Below are positions 20,191-30,526 of a stretch of 64,000 nt of DNA, piece by piece. Under the pieces are notes generated by a model. That model did no database searches. It had not been told where the DNA came from and worked only from the letters and a program-made list of their open reading frames with translations. The stretch is taken from assembly GCA_002099365.1 (NCBI GenBank), contig MSED01000006.1:1054001-1118000 (forward strand), written 5' to 3'. The stretch's first letter is position 1; every line of letters begins with the position of its first letter. The DNA comes from Phialophora verrucosa. Taxonomy: Eukaryota; Ascomycota; Eurotiomycetes; Chaetothyriales; Herpotrichiellaceae. Position numbers and translations under genes: made by a program.

Positions 20191-20383
20191 TAGGAGCCGG
20201 TCGAGCCGATTGAGAACGAGCCAGGATTCAGAAGAGAAGACGGGTGGATAAGAGGGCAATCAATTGAGAATGATATATGTATAGGTGTCAACTATATTGC
20301 TCCCATAAAGTGACAAATCTCAAGTGCGTCTTGGACACATAAATTCCACACCAGGAAATTCTGTTGACTTCGGCATCCCTCAG

Positions 20384-21722
20384 CTAGAATATTGCCATCG
20401 CATTTGGCGTACTGCCCACTCCACCTGACGCGAATCGTGAGCTGTGAGACTTGGGATTCTGGCTCCTGGGCTGCCAGATTGGAAAGACTCACCTAGAACA
20501 TTGGCCGGACTGCTCGAAAAGAAGAACGAGTACCGCCGTTTTTTCCTACACACTTCTGATAGTTTCTCCAGGTCCAGCATTTCGCCGATAGGCACCCCCC
20601 ATAGCGACAGCAAGTATTGATGATGGAACCAGTCCTTGTCGGTCGGCCAGGCCTCAAAGGCGGGCGCGTCGCCGCCCACGACGCTGAAGTAATTGTCATG
20701 CAGGAAGTCAATCATGTCCTCGGTCTGCTCGACGCCAGCAAAGGTACATTTGGTGGGATGGATGCTGCCGAGTGCGGTCCTCTGCTCTCTGTCCATTTGA
20801 TTGTACGTGTCGACGAAGCCGGAGCGGATCAGCAAGATGTCGCCATACTGGAACTCGACCCCTTGTGACGCCGCACAGTCGTGGATCCCTTGCAGAGTGA
20901 TTCGGTATGTGGTGTTTGGATCGTACTGCTTCTGTGCGTATTCCCAGTAGTCGACGAGAACGCCTCGCCCAACTGGGCCATGTCAGTATGCAAAAGTCTG
21001 TACTCAGATCGGATATGCTACCAATGCCGTGCTCAGCCCACGCGTGCGTGCCACAGCGGGAGGTATTCTGGATATCTTTATGAGTCAACTGTTCAGGTCT
21101 TAGTGCCAGAGACATGGAAATTTTGGTGGCAAACACCGACATTGTTGTAAAAGATAAAATCGCCGTCGTGGGCATGGCCGACCTAGCAGATTCCAGATCT
21201 TCAGCCTGTAATAATCTTTGGTTGCATCTGGCACAGAAGCCTACATGTCGAAACCCATCCCACTGGTTCTCTTAGTAGAGTCCGCACAGTGCTTCGTGTG
21301 GGCGACGCACCTGAGAACCGCTCTGTGTATTCATGTCATAGAGGTCATCATAGACTTGGTCAGAGAGCTGTTTGATGGTATGTTTGAATGGTTCGCGCCC
21401 AAAGACGGGAGGATTGGGCAGATCTGCTCTCCAGCTGTAGACCATCAGAGCCGTATATTACCGTGGTGGGACAGTTAGAATACTCCAGATTGACCACCTC
21501 GCCTGTTACAACCAGGCTTGCTGCTTTGGCTGTGCGTTCTTGCGTCAGGAGATTCAACCGCCCTAGCTGCCATGAGCGTCAGCAAAGCGTCTTCAATCGG
21601 CCTAGGATCTTGGATACTTCATCATCTTTGCCCCAGAACCACGCAGCCCCTGCAGGCGCACCAGGTATCGCAGGCAGCTCGCAGCGATGGGGCAGCTTTT
21701 CGGCCTTGGGATCAAATAGCAT
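20384..21722 (-). CDS. Cyclase-family (kynurenine-formamidase-like) hydrolase, eight exons
   Basis: Exons 21722-21618, 21566-21484, 21434-21311, 21262-21245, 21182-21141, 21088-21022, 20972-20493 and 20424-20384 encode 319 residues. The fourth exon is 18 nt (WDGFRH). Recognised blocks: GAAWFWGKDDELGRLNLLT, LDWRADLPNPPVFGR, DDLYDMNTQSGSQWDGFRH, HAWAEHGIVGRGVLVDYW, GDILLIRSGF and the end GGVGSTPNAMAIF. This is the fungal branch of PF04199 putative cyclases, a metal-dependent hydrolase fold that includes bacterial kynurenine formamidase and isatin hydrolase. Opening of a lactone or amide ring is a reasonable guess. It shares a 504-bp divergent promoter with the Zn2Cys6 gene. Every junction keeps frame and a GT-AG pair. 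Confidence 0.87.
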
Positions 21723-22226
21723 CTTGTCGTCTCATCAACTCGTGTCCTTCGTGCGATGCTTCCTCAAAGCGATCTTCAGAACCTGGGAAGGAAGCCATCG
21801 TCATGGCTCGAGTCATCCTTGGAGGCCCCACACGCCCCAATCGCAATGCTCCTGGGCGGGATTTGGAGAGCCGCATCGACGAGTCGGGTGCATTTGCGAA
21901 GCTGGGGTCTTCGGAGAATGGTAACCCTAATTCTGCGATGCCGTTCCTGAGACTTCGCCCAGCGCAGGAACGTGCTCCAACTCCACCTTGACGAGCCGAT
22001 CAGATGCGAGGAGAGGAGAGTAATAATTGATGTCCCTTGTTGGTCGTTATCGCAGCGTTTCTGGGGCCCCGCATGTCAGGTCAGATCTGCTGCATCGTTC
22101 TATTCTCCATGCGGGTGGAGAGCGACGGCCATTCTCTTTGTAGACAGACCCCGCGTCCCATCGACAAGGGGGGCTTCAATTTCAGGGACTTGACGACTTC
22201 ATCTCGTCCCCCATACTGCTGGAGAT
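21723..22226. promoter_or_regulatory. Divergent promoter, cyclase / Zn2Cys6 regulator
   Basis: 504 bp between the cyclase and regulator start codons. This layout is common where a pathway-specific regulator controls its neighbour. No clear CGG-N-CCG site was found by eye. Confidence 0.5.
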
Positions 22227-24682
22227 ATGACAGCAAGCAACACAATGAGTCCTCAATCGCCATCCATTGCTTCACCTCCGCAAACCACCACCGACGCTCC
22301 ACGCACCGTTACCTCTAACACTAGTCACAAGCCCACCACCCGAACCCGCTCCTCGCTGGCCTGCCACAATTGCCGCCTGCGCAAGATCAAAGTCGGTTGG
22401 CCTGTTTGATGATACGCGAGACGTGTTGCATTATTGACCATGTTGCAGTGTGATGTCGAGAGCCGGCCGTCTGGTTCCAGCTGCACAGCTTGTGCACAAT
22501 CATCAAGCCAGTGCAAGGTCAACGTCTTCTCAGACCGCAGAAAGTAAGCCTCCCTGGTCCATACTGGTCCAGTTGCTCACAAGCGATGATGCTCAGACAC
22601 GGCTCTCGTCAGCACATTGCCACTCTCCAGCATCGGATCACGGAATTGGAAACCCTGGTCCGCGGAAATGGCTCCTCTTCATCCTCCCACCCCGACGGCT
22701 CGCTCTATCACGTTCCGCCTCGAATGGGGTCCGCTGTGGTCGCAGAGTCGCCGTCAGCCTCGCTCAATCACAAAGTGCCGCCCATGGGACGGTCAATGAT
22801 GACATCACACCCAGACGAGGATTTTGACAGAGCACTGTTGAGCCAGTAAGTATATCCACGCACTCATCCAGAGCGCTCTCGCCATTTCTTTTCCTCTTTC
22901 AAGGGGCGGAATGCTTACCGTCTTCAGATCGGCTGAAATCTGCGCCGACGCACTGCCGGTCATGCGCGACTTTGCCGTTGAGTCGCCGGGAGCACCCTCG
23001 GTGGCCGGTTCCGTCGTCCCAAACAGCTTTGCGCAAGACGCGATCGAAGTGGGCAGCGACATGGTCACGATCCCAACAAGACGCGATCAACAGCAGATTC
23101 GCCAATCTTGCCCCAGCAGGAGAGCAGGTGCCTATTTTGGCCCGTCTTGCCCTCTGCACGTCTCCTCGCCATCCGACATCCGCGGACAGGACGATTCTGG
23201 GCCGCCAGTACCGCGAGTCCACGTGGACATGGACTCGGCCAGGCTCAAGTCGGTGCTCATTGACAGCTATTGCCGCTTTCAGCGATGCACGGTCGACCTG
23301 GTGCATCGAGAAAGCTTTCTGTCACACCGCGAAGAGGGCGTGAGGTCTCAGTACTACTCGTCTTTCTACGAAAACTCCGCCCTAGCTTGTAGTGCCCGCC
23401 TCAGTACGTCCGCGGCGGTGCGGGCCTTGAGCAGCGCCTATGCTAAGCGCGCAAAGGCGGACCTATCAACAGAGCTCGAGGACCCCAACCTTGCAACCGT
23501 CCAAGGTATGCTCCTCCTCAGCGACTACGAAATGAGTGAGGGCCATGATCGAGTGGGGTGGATTTACTGTGGTATAATACTCCCCCCCGCTTGACCTTTT
23601 TTCTTCGGCACGGCCATCGCTAATATGGAGATGTAGGAATCGCCTGTCGCATACTCATCGATCTCGGTCTACACAAGGAACACGTGGACACGACCAGAGA
23701 TGTAGATTTGGACCCGAACCACGCCCAGATCTGCGTCGCGGCCACAGCCGGCTGCCTGGTCTACGAGACTTTGTGGTGCTTCTATTTGGGCCGCCAGAGC
23801 ACTCTTTCCGTGTCTGGGATGCCACTCGCCGTCTCGATAGCCAGCGCCTCGGAGAATGTGACCCTGCGGCCCTGGCTCGACCTCTGCGTCTTTCTGGCCG
23901 AGATCACTGCACTCATCAACGACCAGGCGAGCATCGATAACAAAACCATCGACAGACTTTCCGAGCTGGAGAAAGGACTCCGTCGCTGGCACAAGAATCT
24001 GCCAGCCTCGATTGCGCTGGACAAGAAAAACATCAGCGCCCTCGATTCGGCCGCCTACGGGCTGCACATGCAGTACCTGCGGGTCCAAATCCTGTTACAT
24101 TCGCTCCCCGGCGTCAACTCGAGCAAGCGTAAGCAGCACAGTGACAATGGCTATGCATCATCGCCAAACCCCGTGCTGCGCGGGTGGTCGCCCGAGGCAT
24201 CACAAGAAGTCCTCCACCACAATGCCATTACCATCATTCAGCTCGCCGTGACGTATCGCGAGACCTTTGGCGTGGAAACGACGCCATCCATTGTGCTGGA
24301 CAATCTGTTCGTCGCAGCAACCGCGCTGATCGCGTACCTCCGCAGAATGCAACACCAAAACATCGACGAGACTGGCGTCCACTGGCTGAAGCTGGCCGAC
24401 GAGATGCTCGAAGCCCTCCAGATCCATTTCCACATCACTGCGCGCATGCGAAGGACGCTAGCGTGTCTGGTCGAAGATCACCCGCGCATTTCACACCTCT
24501 TCTCCACCTCCACGCCTGGCCGTTCTGCTGTAGATGCTCATGTGGCCGCCAGCGAGGCCAAGGACCCTGACCAAGGCGCGTGGGGGTCATATGAAGCGGT
24601 CATGAACGACTTTATATTCGACCCAGACCTGTTGAATATGAGTGAATTCACCGATATCGGAGGAGACTTCACTTCGTCATAG
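22227..24682 (+). CDS. Zn2Cys6 transcription factor with fungal-specific regulatory domain
   Basis: Exons 22227-22391, 22449-22543, 22597-22845, 22904-23571 and 23637-24682 encode 740 residues. The binuclear cluster spans exons 1-2: ACHNCRLRKIK then CDVESRPSGSSCTACAQ and SQC, giving six Cys. A short linker and coiled coil (HIATLQHRITELETLV) follow, as in dimeric Gal4-type factors. The middle and C-terminal parts (LIDSYCRFQRCTVDLVHRESF, LLLSDYEMSEG, CRILIDLGLHKEH) match the fungal-specific transcription factor domain. It sits at one end of the catabolic region, divergent from the cyclase, and is the best candidate for its regulator (inference). Confidence 0.92.
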
Positions 24683-25279
24683 GTCGAGCATCCTGGTTTG
24701 CATGCCAGTGATGTCCACCAGAGGTCAGCGAGGGTGACTTCCCAGCTGACAGCATCCTTGATCGCGCCATCTTTGCGCTAGCCGTCTCATCTGCAGCTGG
24801 AGAGTCAGGTGGCTGGTGAGAGAGCGCTTATCGTCAAAGTCTCCGATGTGCCAACGGTGGTGGTGCATGAGAGATGGAATCGTCGCGGTCCCAGGAACAC
24901 TCGAGGAGTCCCGATCAGGGACGGTCTGGCCCCTTGAGCGCGTTTTCAGGGGGTGAAAACCTTGCGTGCATGTTCGTGCTCCAATTTTCCTGATTCTATG
25001 AAGTGATCGATCGTACTAACTCGGTCAAAGGGACCGATTTCAAGGCCATGTTTAGTCACGCGAGACTGGATGTCCCGGACGAGATGGGTCGGTTAGTCCC
25101 GTGAGGCACCCACGCCGACCTCAGGTTGACACAGCCACGGTTCCGAATGGCTTAAGTCATGACTCAGATCAATCGGCGAGATGTTCAAGTTTGGAAACGA
25201 AATTGGGCTTCAGAGAGGTCAAGATTCGCCACGTATAATAGTTTCGGCTTGCCTTAGATTCAAGGTTGGTACGCCGCAT
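24683..25279. other. Intergenic region
   Basis: About 0.6 kb between the ends of two converging genes. No gene or repeat seen. Confidence 0.5.
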
Positions 25280-26708
25280 TCACAGTTTCGCAGAAGAGCC
25301 CAGCACCTCGTCAACAAGTTTGACAGCAGCCAGCGCACACCCGTACGAGTTTTGATAGCCTTGGAGCATGTTAGCACTGATCTCATAGGGTGATGTACGT
25401 CTGGTGTTCTCACCTGCGCCGCCGGCGCCATAGTTGTGCACCACCCAGACGCCCGAGATCCGCTCCTTTTCGACCCGAGTACCACCCTCGCGTACGGGTC
25501 GCAGTCCAACCCCGTGCCTGACTATGTCTAGAGCCTCGATTCCTTTCCCTCCAGTCAAAAAGGGGCACATGGCAACTGCTCTCTTCATGATTCTCAAAGC
25601 CAGGTTGGGGTCGACCCGAGAATCCCAGTTCCCTTTTTAGTAACAGCCACCGAGAATGGTTCCTCCGCCCGCAGCTCGCGTCATGACATAGCACGCCTCG
25701 TCATCTCCATCATCTGTACCGGAAGTGGCAATCATCTTGCCAGCGTTGTTGCGGACAATGATGATCTGAGCCCGAGCAGGGACGACAGTTTTGTCCTCGA
25801 CGCCGCCGAGCTTCGACGCGTTGAGTCCCGTGCAGTTGATCACGAGATCAACCTTGTTTCCTCCGCACAAGCTTGGTGAAGCGGCTTCAGAAATGTGCTG
25901 AAACACCCTTCGTTCAAAACGAACGCCTTGTTTTAGACACTGCGAGACCAGCCATGGCAGATAGACGGAAGTGTTAATGCAGACGGATGTGAATGATGTG
26001 GCAGCATTGATTCCAGGAGCGAGAGAGCTTCGGGGAAGTTGACGAAACTGTCTCAATTTTGTCAGCGATAGTCACGCTTTCCATGACTTTGGACGTGACA
26101 TGGGCTAAAGAGAGCGAACTTGCATTTGGAACCACATCCTTGAACCAGGCATCAGGTGACAGTAGTTCATTAAACCAGTCCGCTGTTGCAGAGCCCACAT
26201 CTTTCGCACGACTGTAGACCTGGCACTCTTTGCTTGAGTAAGCAAGAGATACTCCAACATGATCTTGTGATGGTTGGACAATGCTGTACCTTGAAAATGA
26301 ACTCCGGCCTCAGGGCGATTCCGCGCCAGATCTTCCAGAGGAGCCCAGGTGTCCTTCTCGTATTCGGCCGCCTTTGAGCCACCTGCGCCGGTACTAAAAG
26401 GGGTCTGTATCAGAAGAGCGTGTTCTCGGTACTATAGAAAGATTGATTGATGGGACGATTGATTGATGGGACATACGGCATGTAATTGGCGCCAGCCCAT
26501 GGCGACGCATATTCGACATCGTAATCACCAGGCATATGCTTGGCCGCGACAGAGACTTTATATTCCGGGTTCTTGGACACCAACAACGCTGTTGTCAACC
26601 CCGCAACTCCAGCTCTGAGGCATTGTGTTAGCGTTGTGGTTGCATTATAGTTGGTCTCTTGTGTTCAGGCAGGACATACCCGACAACGACGATATTCTTT
26701 CGAGCCAT
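25280..26708 (-). pseudogene. D-amino-acid oxidase gene with an in-frame stop
   Basis: Exons 26708-26680, 26614-26477, 26393-26290, 26227-26124, 26047-25414 and 25359-25280 join in frame to 363 codons. They encode a DAO-type FAD oxidase: NIVVVGAGVAG, YASPWAGANYMP, FRQLPRS, INTSVYLPWLV, INCTGL, VHNYGAGGAGYQNSYG and a C-terminal AKL peroxisome signal. The frame is broken once, by a TAA at 25639-25637 between GGCY and KGNWDSRVDP, where relatives usually have Gln. The shortened product would lack the conserved C-terminal FAD/substrate segment and the AKL. Intron 4 (26123-26048) uses a GC donor. Everything else is intact, so this is a young nonsense allele, a sequencing error or, less likely, readthrough. 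An intact enzyme would deaminate D-amino acids in peroxisomes. Confidence 0.82.
26441..26472. repeat. 16-bp tandem duplication inside a DAO intron
   Basis: GATTGATTGATGGGAC occurs twice head to tail within the second intron of the oxidase gene, just after its donor site. It lengthens that intron to 83 nt. It is probably replication slippage. Confidence 0.9.
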
Positions 26709-27366
26709 CGCTGATGTTTGGCGTCGCCAGTAAGCACTTCCCCGGATAAGTCCAGTTGCGTTTCTTTGATGGGAAGATTGTCACGTCTTAAAAGGTTGCC
26801 TTGACTAATTAGAGATTCCGACATACGCTCAGTCGCATTCACTTGGTAATAAGCACCAATGATCTAGTTTTATACTTACAACCAGTCACGCATCCCAAAA
26901 TGTGACGCCTAAGTTCGAGCGGTCTCATTTCGTGTCCACTGAGAACTCAGACCACGTCAGGGCCTACAAAGCTTTTCCCTACTCCACTGGGATGACTATG
27001 GACCAAAGGATTGTGGGTTGACCCGTAGTACCACGGTACTGGAGGCCGGCGAGTCTGCAATCTCAGAATTACCGTTCTAGGAAGGGGAAAAAGGCTCTCT
27101 GTGCGATCCCGTTCGACTGACGTCTGTCAACATCGATCAATCCGGCTTACCTAGATAGGAATGAATGGCCAGGCCATGATTAAGAGTCTATGCAATGCAT
27201 GCCTGTCCAGCATAAGCCTTGGAGATAAGTGGCAACCATTATGTTTTTCAACACTACTGCAACGAGGTCCCTCTCAGCCTTCCGAGCGCGCATCACCATC
27301 ACTATAAGCAATGCTCAATGTCTGATTGAAAGTCTCCAGGACGTCGGGGCATGTATTGCTCTCTTC
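26709..27366. other. Intergenic region
   Basis: Upstream region of the DAO gene and 3' flank of the DMFase-like gene. No coding signal seen. Confidence 0.5.
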
Positions 27367-29661
27367 TTATCTTTTTCCTGCCAGGAATCCTTTCATGATA
27401 TTGCCTGTGAACCTCGCCACGTCGTTGTCGTAGTCATCCCAGCCCAACGAGCAAAACCAATTGATACTGCCCACACTGAACACTGCGCCGCCCCCAGAAC
27501 CGACATAGTATAGGACGTCACTACGAATCAAATCCGTCTGTGTTCCAAGCGTTTTGACCGCTGGAAAAGTGAGGTCCTCGGTCGCAATGCCAAAAGAGTC
27601 GCTGTGGCCGGTACTCGTGGCCAGAATCACAGCTTCCTCGGGACTCCCGTTCCTGACATCATGGCGATCTATTTCGTCCCCTGAAGCGCCACCACCAAAC
27701 CCATACTCTCCAATCAGGTCATTCTCGACGCCGGCAAACATCCATGAGAATCGCGGATCCCTGGACGCCTCGGTCCGCCGATAGGGCACACCTTCTGTCG
27801 TGCCTTGAGCACAGAAGCCGACACCGAACAAAGTATTGCAACTCATCCCGCGAGATCTCCAGAGACCACCCTGTTGGCCGTCCAGACTCTGCACGTGTTC
27901 GCCGCCGGGAAGCGCAAAAGGAGCGACACCACGGTCTCCTCGGCGGAGTTCTAGGCGGTGGGGACGAGCAGAATCAAGACCGGTCACCCAGTAGAAGCCG
28001 TTGCCGCCCAAATACATGAGGTTGCCCCCTCCCTTTGCATAAGCTGTATAGGCGCCAAACGACTCTCGTGTGTGATACTCGGGATGACAACCCGTCAGAA
28101 CAGTGTTGAAGCCTTCGATAGCTGCGATGCCCGACATGTGCAGGTCGTGATCAGTTCGAACCTCATACGGAATGCCTTCGCGCTCAAGGTAGCCGATCAT
28201 CATCAGATCGGCCGAAAGTTCGCGCGGGCGCGAAAAGGCCCACATTACGTAGGCCGGTCGGACGTTGAGGATCGGCCTTCTGGATGTCGAGAAGACAACC
28301 CCAGAGCCGTCGGTGTGGCGATCGTAGCACGACAGTCCCAGGTCCAGACGCCGCTGCATCTTGTAGAACTCGCTACTCTTCTTGACCTTGTTAATGTCGA
28401 AACCAGGGCCCAGGTCGGCTGTATTCTCACGTGTGGTGTCGTAGAGACGTTCATTAGCATAGGCCAGGTAGGTGAGCGTGGAGAAGACGAAGCAGACTTT
28501 ATTGGCAGCATCCGATGGCCGCGTCGTGGGGCGCACAAAAAAAGTCACCCAGTCACTATCCCTGCCATTCGTTGACTGCACTTCCACGGCGTAAGCGCCT
28601 GATCGGGCAGTGTGAGGGATCGTAATGGCGAAGTCGGTCTCCCAGCCGGCATCGTCTAAATCGTCGTCGTGGAAGTGAATGGCTCCGTAGCCAGACTTGG
28701 CTTTGGTCCAGTCGCACTCGGTTCCATCCCAATCGTGACCTCTCACGGCACGAGTGGGCGCATTGATCAGAAGACCATGGCGGCCATGACCAGAAACGTC
28801 AACAATCCTGTCGCTTGCCATTTCCCTGGAAAAGTCATATCTGGCGAGAGTGACTGGTGCTTGGTCACACGTCTTCAGCGTCAAACTATCAATTCGACCA
28901 TTGTAAAAGTCGACTGCCCGTTGTTTTCCAGTACTTTGAGAATCATTGGCCTGGTTTGCTGCAATAAAGAGCGGATTTGGCTCAAGTACTGATGGTGCGA
29001 AATTCAACCGTGTCTCGAATGTTGTGCGGGCAGGTGTCGGCTCAACCCTGAATGCCTCTGGCGTGAGCGAAACTTTGACCAACGGACCACAGATTGAGAA
29101 CTTGAATTTGGCCCAGGTCTTTCGCTTGGGACGGAGGCCAGTGTCAATAACTTTGATTTTGTCGTGCTTGAGTCCCACCTTGATCTCGATGAACCCCTGA
29201 CTGTTCAAAACTATAGCGAACCCAGTATGTGTCGTGCTATCTAGGGTAGAGATCAGGGTCTGTGGATGTGACCAATTCACGAGCCATGGTTGCATATAAA
29301 AAGACACTCGAAGACCTTGTGCTCCGGGATGCGCCCCCCATGTGGAGACATAGCCGTAGGATCCTGGTCTGGCGGCTTGAAATCGTCCCTTCTGGCGGCC
29401 GCGCGGAATCTCCAAAACTTCCTCTTCGATCCTTTTGGGCGAGTGTTCGAGGTCGATGCCCTGTATCAGGCGAACCGTCCGATATTTGTATTCGGGCTCC
29501 GTGCAGGATATCTGAAAGCACGGTCAACTCAGCAGGCTGTGACAATGACTGGCATCTCGTACTTTGATGGCTGTCGAGTCACCTGGCGCGACAATCCAAG
29601 GTTCCGCATAGCCGATAACCTCGGGAGCCTGGGCTTCGTGAAGCAGTTTGTTGGCTGCCAT
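27367..29661 (-). CDS. N,N-dimethylformamidase large-subunit-like protein
   Basis: Exons 29661-29563 and 29511-27367 encode 747 residues. The N-terminal part (IGYAEPWIVAPGDSTAIK, then EYKYRTVRLIQG) and a middle concanavalin-like section (GFAIVLNSQGFIEIKVG, VDVSGHGRHG) are followed by FSTLTYLAYANERL and YLEREGIPYEVRTDHDLH. The C-terminal part has FNTVLTGCHPEYHT, GGNLMYLGGNGFYWVT, and VFSVGSINWFCSL close to the stop. This order matches the large (beta) subunit of bacterial DMFase, an iron amidohydrolase that splits dimethylformamide to dimethylamine and formate. No small subunit is seen nearby, as expected for fungal relatives. Substrate is unknown; amide hydrolysis is inferred. An upstream in-frame start at 29745 is possible. 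It diverges from a Zn2Cys6 gene. Confidence 0.88.
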
Positions 29662-30526
29662 TTCTCGCGAACAGCGGAGATGTAATGCTTCACAGGCGCC
29701 AAAACCTGTGGTAGAGGTAGTACGAGGAGGAAGATTCAACCTCAAACACTAGTAGTCAGGGATCATCAGGTATTGGACAGCACGGAATAGGTCTCTTTAG
29801 ACCACGTGGCAGGGCGGGCCTAGAGCCTCAGTAGGATTAGTAGATGAACAGCTATCCCAGTCTACTGTTGGGATGTATCGAATCTTCACTCTATCGAGAC
29901 CTTGCGATGGGGACTTCGACAGCGACTTCGGTGTGCCCCGCGAATTACCCAATTCGGTCATTCTTTAATAGGCAGCTGTCAATTCAGGAAGATCTAGCTG
30001 GCGCCGGTGATTAAGCTCGGATACTAGCCAGGATCACGTTACAATAATCATGAACTTCGGCTGAAAGGAAGATTATGGTATCAATACGACATTAGGATAC
30101 GCGAATAGGAAACTGAAAATTTCCTGCTCCAATATGTTGTGGCAAGCCCTGAATGAGCCTCGGTTCAGTGGGCAGCGCCGCGATCATCGGAGTATTACAT
30201 CCTTAGCAGTTCTCCGCAGCAGGTCAGAGTTGCTGAATTTCGGCGGATGAGAACGATCTAAAAGGACGGAGCCAGATCTAGAGGCAAAGTGTACGAGGTA
30301 CATAGTGAATCGCGCGCTCGGCCAGAGCCAGAGCTGAGAATAGAGCGGCATTGCCAAGGCCCTGCAACGGGCCAGGCTAAACCCGGATGGAACTTCTAGA
30401 ACGCTGGGCACATAAAGCGGCGAGGTGGCATGCTCTCGTACGCCCTTGGATTGTCGTCCTTATCATTGGCGTCCAGAGCCAACACCACCTCTTATATCTA
30501 CGCCCGACTTCTAGCGTTCCAGCAGA
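29662..30526. promoter_or_regulatory. Divergent promoter, DMFase-like gene / Zn2Cys6 regulator
   Basis: 865 bp with no gene. It contains several short CGG and CCG triplets near 30190-30245, for example CTCCGCAGC and TTCGGCGGATG, that could be zinc-cluster half-sites. This is weak, eye-only evidence. Confidence 0.45.

Noticed and set aside
25401..25694. Alternative idea that an intron removes the TAA in the oxidase gene
   Set aside because: Flanking residues on both sides align without a gap to DAO proteins, and the only local GT-AG pair would make an intron of about 12 nt.
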